Positions 25,366 through 36,877 of a DNA stretch of 64,000 nucleotides are shown in pieces. The notes under the pieces were generated by a model that was not told the origin of the DNA, made no database searches, and saw only the letters and a program-made list of their open reading frames with translations. Both the position numbers and the translations under genes were made by a program. Origin of the DNA: Anoplopoma fimbria (Eukaryota; Chordata; Actinopteri; Perciformes; Anoplopomatidae). The stretch is from the NCBI RefSeq assembly GCF_027596085.1, contig NW_026553339.1, forward strand, positions 1-64,000, in the 5' to 3' direction. Every line of letters starts with the position of its first letter. The stretch's first letter is position 1.

Positions 25366-26995
25366 AGTGAGCACCAACCGGGAATTCAACGTTGAAATCT
25401 GGTAGAAAACTGGGTGATATTGGGTCTAAACGTCTAAGACGTAGTTTCGCTGTCTTTTCAACTGGCTAAAATGCGTTTACAACATCAACTTTCACAAAAC
25501 ACTTATTTGTTTGAAAATGTTGATGATTTGTTCAGTTGTAGGTTGAAAGAGAGATGATATTACTTATTTTGAACGTATTTCTCCAAAGTCATATAGCACT
25601 GCTCGTTGAAATGTGGTCTACACGGCGACGTGATTTAAACGCTTTTAATGTTTCACGTAAAAAGGCATAAATATGGAACTATAGACGTTTTGCTGCCGTT
25701 TTGCTGCCAACAAAATGCTCACAGGACATCGTAACGGAGCAGTTTACATTCTGTATGTACATTCATGTAAAATACGAGTGAGTGCCTACTGCTGGAACAC
25801 GCATGCGCAGGAACTTAGGCTCAGACTGCATCTACAACTTTGAAAGTAGCACAGGTCGAGAGACTCGGCATCGGACTTGCGGAGCGAAGTGAACGAACTG
25901 ACGGAATAAACGTGAGTCTTCACGCTAATTTCAAAGCGAAATTAGCATCATAAATATAATTTTAAGGTGCTCACGATGCAGGCAAGGCTGCTAGCTTGTA
26001 GCGTTAGCATGTTAGCTTGTAGCGTACTGCTACATGGACCAACAGTAAACATTAATATGTGTGTAAGTTAATGTTGGGGACTTTATGAGCTCACTGATAT
26101 AAAGTGAGTTTTAGGCCATTTTACATCCAAAAAACATTACAGAAAGTTAGTTGGGCTGTATACAGTTTAAATGGGGAGGAAGTTAGTCAATTTGATGTAC
26201 AAACAAGAAGACGGTCAAAACATTGTTGTTTAGCATACAACAATTTATAAACAATATAAAGTATTATAATGTGTAATATGCCAGTGAGCATCTTTCCGTT
26301 GAAAAGACGTTTAAAAAACGACTATGGTCACTAGTGAAAAGACGTTCAGGACTGGTTCAAGTGTGAATATGTTTTTCTAATGCTTATTTAATTTACAGAT
26401 ATCCATCTGAATTATGGCAGATCATCTGAAACTGGCTCCTGGGAGGCTTTGACAACGACATTTACAGAAGAAAATGGGAGATTTTGTTGTTTGTATTTTC
26501 AATTTCATTGTAGTTGTATCAATAAAAACAAATTAATTACAAATGAATTTCTTCTCTGTCCTGTCAGTGTAAACTGTTAATGTTTTACCATGACTACGTA
26601 TTTAATTGCTACATATTTTACTGTGAGCAGTTTAAGGTTCAACAGACGTTTAAAATACGGTGACGGTTAAAAGACGTTCAGAAGTGGTTCAAAAGTGAAA
26701 GTTTATTCACCAACTATGTGAAGACGTTGATTATACGTTCATGTTTAGACCATATTTCCCCCGGATTTGAAATTTTTGCTTTCAACTAAGAAATGTGGAC
26801 GTCTTCTGAGTTGGGTTCTAAAATTATGATATACCATTATTAGCATAATGCAGAGAATTAAAAATATCATTATTGCAAATCCCGTTGAAATGTGGTCTAA
26901 ATGTGAACGTTCAATCAACGTCTACAAATAGTCGGTGATTTTTTTTTTTTTTTTTTGAATGCTTTTCAACGGTGGACATAGTCGTCTTTTCAACA
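25366..26995. repeat. unnamed repeat rich in GTTGAAAAGACGTT motifs, with embedded small transcription unit
   Basis: The ends are loosely inverted (CAGTGAGCACC at 25366; reverse complement CTAGTGCGCATTTTT at the right end). Inside, AGACGTTTAAAA.ACG...AAAAGACGTTCAG occurs at about 26303-26350 and 26643-26680, and CGTTGAAATGTGGTCTA at about 25607 and 26884. A candidate exon 1 ends at 25911 with donor GTGAGT. It follows a GCATGCGC-type NRF1-like site (25802-25811). A candidate last exon starts after TTTACAG at 26398 and has AATAAA at 26522. The spliced RNA would carry no long frame. Most likely it is a non-autonomous DNA transposon that kept promoter and poly(A) parts. Confidence 0.45.
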
Positions 26996-27051
26996 GAAAA
27001 ATGCGCACTAGGCCGTCAGTTACATTTTTATTTTATTTTTTTACTTATATC

Positions 27052-27348
27052 GGAGAGCAGGGTCGTCCTCCAATCAGGATTGGCGGTTCAATCCCTGGCT
27101 CCGGCAGTCAATGTCGATGTGTCCTTGGGCAAGACACTTTACCCCGAGCTGCTCCCGAAAGCTGTGCCATCGGTGTATGAATGGGTGTGAATGATTAGAT
27201 AGATCCTGATGGGCAGGTGGCACCTTGCATGGTAGCCCCCTGTCAACAGTGTATGAATGGGTGTGAATGGGTGAATGATTAGTAATGTAAAAGCGCTTTG
27301 AGTGGTCGGAAGACTAGAAAAGCGCTATACAAGTACAGTCCATTTATG
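27052..27348 (+). repeat. tRNA-derived SINE (family B)
   Basis: It has a B-box-like GGTTCAATCCC at 27086-27096 and the body tgtccttgggcaagacactt. It continues with cctgatgggcaggtggcacc and ends aagcgctatacaagtacagt. Reverse-oriented relatives lie at 35026-35245, 41413-41575 and 3105-3245. Confidence 0.75.
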
Positions 27349-27483
27349 TCAGTCAGTGGAGTTACAAAGCGCAGAGAGCCCAAGTAAATACTTAAACTGA
27401 AAACTTAATGTTTCATCCACACACTCCTGTCAAAGTAGGAAAGCACATTATCGCCAGATGATTGACAACTGCGGCTCAGTTTC

Positions 27484-27597
27484 TGCAACCAGTGTAGCAT
27501 TGAAGCATGGTGGAATTAACAAGCTAGCTAGCCAACTATCAGATACCTTAGCTAGCTTGATAATTCCACCATGCTTTAATACTACACTGGTTTTGCA
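27484..27597. repeat. long near-perfect hairpin
   Basis: The arm 27484-27532 (tgcaaccagtgtagcattga onward) pairs with 27547-27597 (ending atactacactggttttgca) with only a few mismatches. The stem is about 48 bp and the loop about 14 nt. Both arms contain AAGCATGGTGGAATTA and CAAGCTAGCTA. It may be a foldback transposon or a small-RNA precursor; neither is shown. Confidence 0.7.
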
Positions 27598-28249
27598 AAA
27601 TGAGTGGACACAGTTGCTGGTGGTCCAAGGGTCCCCTCACCTCACTCCATTCTCTGGAGAACGAAGCTATCTAGCTAACTAGCCGGTCATCTGCATTTGC
27701 TCTCTTTGCCGGGAGCTGCAACAGCTTAAGTCCAATGACCATGGAAAACACTTAAATGTCCATTCTTCTCCAATTCAATATTTAGATAACAGAATCTGCT
27801 TTTAGTTCTAGAACTAAGGGTAATTCATACTAACTCAGTTTGGTCACTTAGCAGTGCACCCAAGTGAAATTAAATCATCAAGGAAAACTATGAACGAAAA
27901 CATGTATTTGTAACCAATATATTTATTTTAGTCATACCTGTAGCAAGCTAAACATCAACCTATACTGTAAATTATCTAATAATTTATAACATGGAAAATT
28001 ATTTTGTTTCCAAAATAATTGGAACCATCTGTGGCAACCCACCAAAAAACCTATGTTAAAAAGGGGGATGATGATAACCTCCATTCAGTGATGAGCATGA
28101 GGCAAACATCCACCTAAACAAAAACATAAACGTTGAATATAGCCCACCACAGATTTGGATGAACTTAATTCTGAAAAGGTGACGTTGCCAAATTCCTAAA
28201 TAGGAGGTGCTCTTTTATTTTGAAGGCACAAGTGCCGCCTTAGTCGTTA

Positions 28250-28431
28250 ATCCGTGTCAGTGTGACGGAGCTCAGCGGTGAGTGCGCTGTGTTGTACAGT
28301 ATGTAGAAGACAGCATGGCCACGCTGACGACCGGCTCTCACCAACCACTTACACGATAAATAACGCATCTTAATTTGGGAAGAGAGATAGTGGCTTGAAG
28401 AGAATCCCGGAGGAAACTGACATGGCGCAAA
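28250..28431 (+). other. candidate 5' exon, possibly of trhr2
   Basis: A CpG-richer stretch (tcagtgtgacggagctcagc onward) ends GGAAACTGACATGGCGCAAAG followed by donor GTAATT at 28432. It lies upstream on the same strand as trhr2, whose coding exon is preceded by an acceptor-like GTTAGCAG (36485-36492). A 5' UTR exon is therefore possible, but there is no direct link in the sequence. Confidence 0.3.
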
Positions 28432-30410
28432 GGTAATTCATTATTTTTCACCTGCAAATGAACAATAATAATTAGAAGTTTACAATCAGTTATATCTGTT
28501 TATCCCTATTGCTGCCTTCATTAGCCATACTGACACAAATGTCATCTATCCATTTAGCCCACTGTGTAACAAAGGTGTACATGAAGAAAGAGAAGATAAG
28601 AAAGGAGAAAGAAGTGTTAATTATGATTTATTTAAAAATGTTTTTCAGATCATTTTAGAACTGGAAACAACAGAATGTAGCACGAATACAACATAACATA
28701 AGTTGTGTCATGGGGAACTCACACATGTCCATTCTCATCTCATTTTTTCATATTTGAACAGTTAAGTTGCTTTTCTTCATTTTGGCAATAATCCATTTCT
28801 CCTAATGTCTGTCAAAAATATTTCCCTTGAACTATCAACCGAATACATTTCCTGAGCAATATCTAGCTTTTTGTGTTATTGACAATTGTCTTATAAGTGT
28901 GTAGGCTGTCAGATAATCTCCACACTCTTTCATTCTCTCTGTATAGTGCTTCACCTGTTACACCTCTGCCACACAGTAACGTTTACTAATGGCCACTGAG
29001 CAGTGGAACAGCTGTAGGTTTGGTGCCTTGCACAAACCAGGGGCGCGTCCAGTGGTCCATGGCCACAGCCCCCCCTGAAATCTGATTGGCCACCCCAGGT
29101 GCCTCCTCATTATCTTAAATTCTGATGGGCTATCTGACAAGGCATATTTTTAAAATTTTGTAGGTACTTTATATTTTTTTCATTTTCTTCTGTATGTATC
29201 CTTATTTTGAAGGTAATTTCCTTTTAAAGACTTAAAGAATACCGTAGGGAAGCTTTTTATTACATTTGTATGGTGCCACTGTGTTGTGTTGTGATAGTTA
29301 GGTCTCTTTTAAATTAAAATTAAAATTTAAAAGAGTAAGTTATGAACTGTAAGATTGCAATGTTAGTGGTTGAAGTAGATATGAGTAAAGGAGACACAAA
29401 TGGTAAATAAATGCTATTCCGTCATGTTTGTGTGTTTGTGTACATGGGGCACATATAATATGCCACCCCTGCAGTCAGTGACCCACTTGAGCCAACCAAG
29501 TTGAAAAAGTCTGGATATGCAACTGGCTCAAACTGTCCAACTCTTAACTGCTAGGGGTATCCTGTTCCATTTCTCTGACAACATTTTCCAGCTTGTCTGG
29601 CAACTTTGAGGCTGCTACCTTTAACAAAGTTGCAGATATCTGTAATCATTATATCTTGAGAGGACCCAGGCAAGAAATGATGGGGCTTATTAATGACAGC
29701 CGTGTTAGTTTAGCGTTTACCTCGTCCTTTTAGATTTTACATTCCGCTAGTCCCGAGCCCGATGATACTATGCTTCCTGTGATACTGCAAAAAAAGGTAC
29801 TGCAGTACTGTCATGTTTTCACCAATCTGCCTACCAGCAACTCTAAAACTCACAAATTAACACGTACTGTTTTATCTGTACAAAAACAGAAGTGTAAAAA
29901 TGTGTTGTTTTGCATGTCTTTGCACAGATAAAATAAACAAGATATCGTGTTAATCACTGAGTGTGGATTTTGTGGATTTTGTTAAACCAAAAAAAACATA
30001 TTCTCAAAATGTTCCTGACATTCTTTCTTGCAAAGAGTTAGATGAGAAGATTGATACCACTTTCATATCTATCTGAGAAATATCTAGCTGGAGCCAGCTT
30101 GATAAGCTGCAGTTTTTTTAATATGTACAAAATTGAAGTGTAAAAATGACGATGATATTTCTTGGCCAGGAACAGTCTCTTTGTGGAGTTCCGCTGCTTG
30201 TCTGTCAACCTGAAGGTGAAGATATTGATCGTACAGATATGTATTTTCCTTCCACGCTTGTGTCATTCTTGATATCTAAGTTGTCCGAATGTGAAAGAAT
30301 GCTTTTTTTTCCGAACCGTAGTGCTGGCCCTTTCGCTGGCATGGTGGAAGACGTAGGCTTTACTTCCCAGAACGTTAAACTATTTCTGTAAGAAAACATT
30401 CATCAATATG
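28432..30410. other. spacer or possible 5' intron of trhr2
   Basis: AT-rich. A hAT-terminus-like CAGGGGCGCGTCCAG lies at 29037-29051 without a visible partner. No gene was recognised. Confidence 0.45.
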
Positions 30411-30412
30411 TA

Positions 30413-31768
<1,356 letters not shown>

Positions 31769-34350
31769 TATATGTTTATGTCAGAGCGTTAAGTGATAAG
31801 TAGTGCATTTCTCCTTTATGCATATATGTATGTAAACAGCAATACAGCAAGAAGCCTCCAGCTAAATAGAGGTACTGAGGCAAGCCCGATGGATGGTCAG
31901 AAATGTGCAGAAGATCAGCTTTACTCAGTCGCTGTGCGTGTGTGACTGAATGGAGAGTGGATGCAGTCTGATTGATGGCCAAATTGTGCAACTAAATTAC
32001 TTTTCATTTCGTGTGCACCTCAATTTATTAGAGGCAGCCCTCAGGAGAGGAGGTCCAATATGTGTGTGTGTGTGACCGGGCTGGGAGATGAGTGAAAGAG
32101 CAACAGATGCCCCGTAGAGTTTCACAGTGCTGCACGCTGGTTAATTAGCTTTCTGTGGAAATTCTTTAGATGAAAAAAGAATGTTTCCAACTTTGTCCCC
32201 TTATAACCCTCAAAATATATAGTATTTATAGTTAAAAAAATGACTTTAATCACAAATGATTTTGCCATACAGGACTTTAGGATTGTGGCTGTAACTTTAC
32301 CAGAAATGCACTAGGAGGCATCATAAGTGCATTATAAGGAGTGTGTTTTGTCAGAATATTATGTTAAAATAATCTTTATGCACTCATTGAGTGTGTTTAC
32401 GCCTCAAGTGCTGGGTTAGGGGTTATTTTATATGCTCAGCAGCACCAGAATGGCTCATTTGAACATTGCCTATTAATGCCTATCCACATGTAAACTTATT
32501 AAAGCTCTACCAGGAACAGTTTTTAGCTCCCATAAAACTTCCACTGGTGATTACTGACATTAAGACATTTATTTCTTTGTGTTATTTGTATCGTTTACAA
32601 TTTGCATATGTTTCCAGAACAGAAATCTGATGGATGAAGCCAGGTTTAAATTTCTTGTATCCTTTGGTTGACATGTTAGGAAATAATGGATATCTGTTGT
32701 TATCACTCTGCAATCAGAAAATACTGTCAACAGCCTTTAAAAAAAAAAAAAAAAAAATACATTTCAATGATTTTAGGTGTAAAATGTTCTATAAATCACG
32801 CTATTAATGATTTATGATCAACTCTCTCTGTTACAGCCTAAAGCATGAGAGAGAGTATGAAAAAAAAATGATTTTGAGAAAATAGCCTTCAGAGAATGTA
32901 TTGTAAAATTACATACATTTTGAAGACACAACAGGTGAATTGGGTAAAATGATATATTTAACTAATATATATCATCATGAAACTTCCCCAGTCCATTTCT
33001 TACATTAAGGCAATTATTTTATACTTGAAGTTTTTTGAGATGTTTAAAGATGCAAAAGAGACACAATCTTATGTGCATTTTTCGTGAATTTAGGAGAAGC
33101 AAATAGAGAAAGTAGTGAAATAACACACTGGCCATGAAGGGAGTCCTTTCTGATGCAATTTCAAGATTTCCTTCTGTGCAAAAATGTGCTGTGAAGGTCA
33201 ACCTAAAGTAATAAGAGGCTGCAGCAGTATGAGTTAGACCAGTGAAGTGCCCCTATTTATATCTCAGAAAAGACCCATTCCCTACAAAAAACAAAGATAA
33301 GAAATCGTTCATCCAAACCACTCTGGATTACAAACATACATAAAAAACACAAATCCAGACTAATTGCCAGGAATAAAAAAAATAAAAAGTACTTCTAAAA
33401 CATATGATTTAAGGAATAACTTTGTGGGCATGATGTTGTCGAGTAAGCAGTTGAAAGAGAAAAGAGAGAAAGATAGAGAGAGAGAGCGTGTGTGTTGGTG
33501 AGTATGAAGTTAGCAGTAACGTCATTGCTGTAAATGTAGCAGTGCAGTGTGAGTACAGCTTAGGCCAGGGGTCCGCAACCTTTCTGATATCAACTAAAGA
33601 GCATATGAAGTGGGGTTGTCAATCAAAAATTTTTAAAAACATTATTCTCTCATAATTAGGACATTCTTATTATATATGAGAGCATTATACAAGAAGACTG
33701 CCGTCCTTATGGAAACATCCACACATGAGTTGAAACGTTTAACCCTACCAACCCTCCACCTATGGGGTTGCCTACTTTGCAGACTTTGATAAGGTTATTG
33801 CTTATGAATGAGCAGAAGCCAACCAGAGGCACAGGAGGGCGGGTCTTTGCAGAATGCTGGTGCGAAAAAATATTAAATCAAACTATTGCAAATATGAGGT
33901 CATGCAGCTTCCAACAGCTGTGATAGAGGTAATTTGGAATGAGGAAGAGAGGACATTTTAAAAGAACTCCTCTTCAAACGTAATTGCTAGGGTGCGATTG
34001 GTTAGCACCTAAGGTTGCTACAATTCCTCAAGACCCAAGGTTCCCATATCCTGCTTGCCACATGCTGATTAAAGTGAAGGGGGTTAGCCCCTAAATTCAA
34101 CAACTTCTGCCCAGGCTCATTGGAGGTGGACTGACTTTTGAGGTGGACCTCCCTCTGTGTTTGCAGCAGCAACACAATGAGGGAATTTGGTACTGAAAAC
34201 ACAGTAACTTTGGAAGATACTTGTTTGATTTGTCTAACTCAGACTCAGCCTTGCGCAGTTGTTTTGGCTGATGGAAATGGTGTAATTTCTAAGTCACATA
34301 AAAAAGTATACTTCCTGACGCACAGTGACTGACTTACCTGGTCATTACAA
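31769..34350. other. spacer or possible 5' intron of trhr2
   Basis: AT-rich with an A-run at 32738-32757. A CAGGGGTCCGCAACCTTT sequence at 33567-33584 looks like one end of a hAT-type element; the other end was not found. Segment 33720-34200 differs in base composition but is unidentified. Confidence 0.45.
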
Positions 34351-34431
34351 GTAGGGTTGGGTTGATGTCCTGTTTTGCCGTTTTGGTCCGGTGTATGAGC
34401 TTAAACCGGTTTGATCTCATGCAAAGCAGCT

Positions 34432-34598
34432 GACAAGCCGTTAGCAGATATGACCGACAACGGGAGCTCCAGAATTGACACCCCCACCAACATCTCTCTG
34501 AGTCCCAGTGACGCCATCTCCGAGTCGTTGGAGTACAAGACGGTGTCGGTGTTCCTGGTCCTGCTGGTGTGTGGCTTGGGCATCGTTGGGAACATCAT
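34432..34598 (+). pseudogene. partial copy of trhr2 exon 1
   Basis: These 167 bp appear identical to 36477-36643, starting 18 bp before the ATG and ending within TM1 (GIVGNI). After 34598 the sequence departs and the frame stops at once (GNIIA then TGA). It can encode only a truncated N-terminus of about 52 residues from the copied ATG at 34450. The absence of visible changes implies a very recent duplication, gene conversion or an assembly artefact. Confidence 0.9.
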
Positions 34599-35025
34599 TG
34601 CCTGACACATTCTGGCAAATTAAAAGTAGCCTTCATCAGCAACCCATGCCAACACAGTCACAGTGCTAAACTTGTTTCGCAGTAGTAATACGCAATATGG
34701 CAATGTGATTAAGATTGCATTATGATTGTTTATAAAAAAAGACTAGCAGAGCCACTGATGTCTTACAGGCCACATGAGGGAGACATGAATCGTTGTTGTG
34801 AGAAATAAGAACACTGTGTCTGTTGTCCTGCTAATTGTGGTGTCGCTTTACTCTCTGCTTTTTATTCTTATTCAGTGTTTTTCTTCTTTTGTATTTCATG
34901 TTAATTGGCGGTTGGTAAACCAGTTTAGAGTTGGATTACCTCCACCGAGTGGACTGGAGTCTCTACACCTTCGTCCATGGGCTCCCTCAGGGTCATTATG
35001 TCCAACCTAGTAAATGGGTGGTTAA

Positions 35026-35245
35026 TGGACTGTACTTGTATAACACTTTTCTAGTCATACAAACTATGCCACCTGTCCATCAGGAATATCTAAGCATTCA
35101 CACCCATTGATAGATTGCAGAAACAGCCTACGGGAGCAATTTGGGGTTAATTGTCTTGCCCAAGGACACATCGACATGGACTAGCGGAACCAGGGATCAA
35201 ACTGCCGATCCTTTAATTGAAGGACGACCCGCTCTACAAAGAACA
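35026..35245 (-). repeat. tRNA-derived SINE (family B, reverse)
   Basis: It reads in reverse from ggactgtacttgtataacac, through ccacctgtccatcagga and cttgcccaaggacacatcga, to gaaccagggatcaaactgcc (B-box side). It is diverged from the copy at 27052-27348. Confidence 0.7.
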
Positions 35246-35320
35246 GTTTGGTACACTAGTCCGGTCTCGTGACTTAATATCAATCCGGTTTGACATATTA
35301 TTTTCACACCCTGGTCTCCC

Positions 35321-36476
35321 CTAATATTATCCCAGATACATGTGCAAAGGAAAATTAAAGATTATCAGAAGAAAAATCTTAATGATGGAAATTGTTTATG
35401 TTCAGTAAAAAAAATCAAAACTACAGTTAACACAAATCCTGTAGATGGTGAATTGAAATAACAAATACCATCTAAAAATTGCAGTATTGTGTTGATGACG
35501 TTTTGAAGCTTTGCAATCAGATGTAGTTACCAACAGATTACAGAACAGATTATTATGTCCTCACCAGATCAAGGACAAAAGAACAATCAAGGGAGTTCAG
35601 ATAAATGCAAGGTAGCAATCAATAATGTTTTCATTGATCGGAGAGAATAAATCCTACCAATTTCCCGTGACCCGCTTTTCTTTAGCACCCTGATCCAGCC
35701 AATCACATGAAATATGAAAATGTAATGCTCAGAGTGCCGTGAACGGCACATGCATGTGTACTCACCAGAGGATGAAACCTTTGCACACTTCATGAGCTTT
35801 ACTCTAGAACCCCCCTCAGGACAAAACTTTGTTTCACAAGATATTTCATAAAAATGTTCCAGGGAAAAATGAACTTCCTGCTGATCTCTATCTTTTATTT
35901 AATATTGTGCAATCACTGCATCCCATTGCCATTTCTAACCACCATCTTATGGTTTTGGAACCAGTGACTCTGGCAGAAACCTCAGGGAGAGAGAGACAGA
36001 TATCCTTGGTGTGTTTGACATTGGCATATAAAATAATCCAAAGCCTATTCAAAGGTTATTTTTGATTTAATTCCCTGTCTTTCTGTTTCCAGGTGACTAA
36101 AGGGGGCCCGAGGGGAAGTCCTGAGATCTTATTCAACGTGTTATTCATTTTCAATCTTAATTAGTTTAAAGGAAGATAGAGAGTGGGGCGGTTAAGGTGA
36201 AGGACAGTGCTTTTCTCCCTTTTGCAGTAATTAAAGACTTGGAAAAAGCAAAATTCACAACTGTTACTTCCTGTGCATTGATAACTCAACCAAACATGTG
36301 AGCTGCTAAAGCTTCACAATGGTCAATATCATGCTACCTTTAACTGGACTGGTTTTAAATAATAGTTAATGCTGTAAATGAAGGAGGAAAACCATGGCGA
36401 CACTTCAGAGTCATGTAACTTATCACTTCAATCAAGTGAACACCACCTGTGATTAACAAACACTTGGGGTATAAAA
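35321..36476. other. upstream region of the trhr2 coding exon
   Basis: No repeat was recognised. A TATAAAAG at 36471-36478 lies only about 17 bp before the ATG at 36495. It is too close to serve as a TATA box for a normal 5' UTR unless the leader is extremely short. GTTAGCAG at 36485-36492 could instead be a splice acceptor. Confidence 0.5.
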
Positions 36477-36494
36477 GACAAGCCGTTAGCAGAT

Positions 36495-36877
36495 ATGACC
36501 GACAACGGGAGCTCCAGAATTGACACCCCCACCAACATCTCTCTGAGTCCCAGTGACGCCATCTCCGAGTCGTTGGAGTACAAGACGGTGTCGGTGTTCC
36601 TGGTCCTGCTGGTGTGTGGCTTGGGCATCGTTGGGAACATCATGGTGGTCCTCGTGGTCCTCACCACCCGTCACATGAGGACACCAACCAACTGTTATCT
36701 AGTCAGCCTTGCCATAGCCGACCTTACGGTGCTGGTGGCTGCAGGGCTGCCCAACGTGTCGGACAGTCTGACAGGCACATGGGTCTTTGGCCACGCCGGC
36801 TGTCTGGGGATCACTTACCTTCAGTACCTGGGCATCAACGTGTCCTCCTGCTCCATCACTGCCTTCACTGTGGAGAG
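36495..36877 (+). CDS. trhr2: trhr2 coding exon 1 (N-terminus to ICL2 boundary)
   Basis: 383 bp, ATG at 36495, donor GTGAGG, phase 2 out. It encodes residues 1-127: the extracellular N-terminus, TM1, TM2 and TM3 up to [10 protein letters not shown], with the Arg of the ERY motif split across the intron. Its first 149 bases are duplicated at 34450-34598. Confidence 0.96.

Larger units (their letters stand above)
34353..35320. mobile_element. possible MITE-like element enclosing a receptor exon fragment
   Basis: The left part (tagggttgggttgatgtcct ... ttggtccggtgtatg ... aaaccggtttgat) and the right part (ctagtccggtctcgtg ... atcaatccggtttgacatat ... ttttcacaccctgg) share inverted AAACCGGAT-type and AGGGTGTG/AGGGTTGG-type blocks. 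Between them lie the trhr exon-1 fragment (34432-34598) and a SINE (35026-35245). The termini are poorly conserved, so the call is tentative. Confidence 0.3.

Noticed and set aside
29037..29051. hAT-like CAGGGGCGCGTCCAG
   Set aside because: A single end only, without partner or flanking duplication.
33567..33584. hAT-like terminus CAGGGGTCCGCAACCTTT
   Set aside because: No matching inverted end or 8-bp target duplication was found downstream, so an element was not called.
36471..36478. TATAAAAG as the trhr2 TATA box
   Set aside because: It lies only about 17 bp from the start codon, closer than the usual 25-30 bp from TATA to transcription start; it was noted but not called as a promoter.
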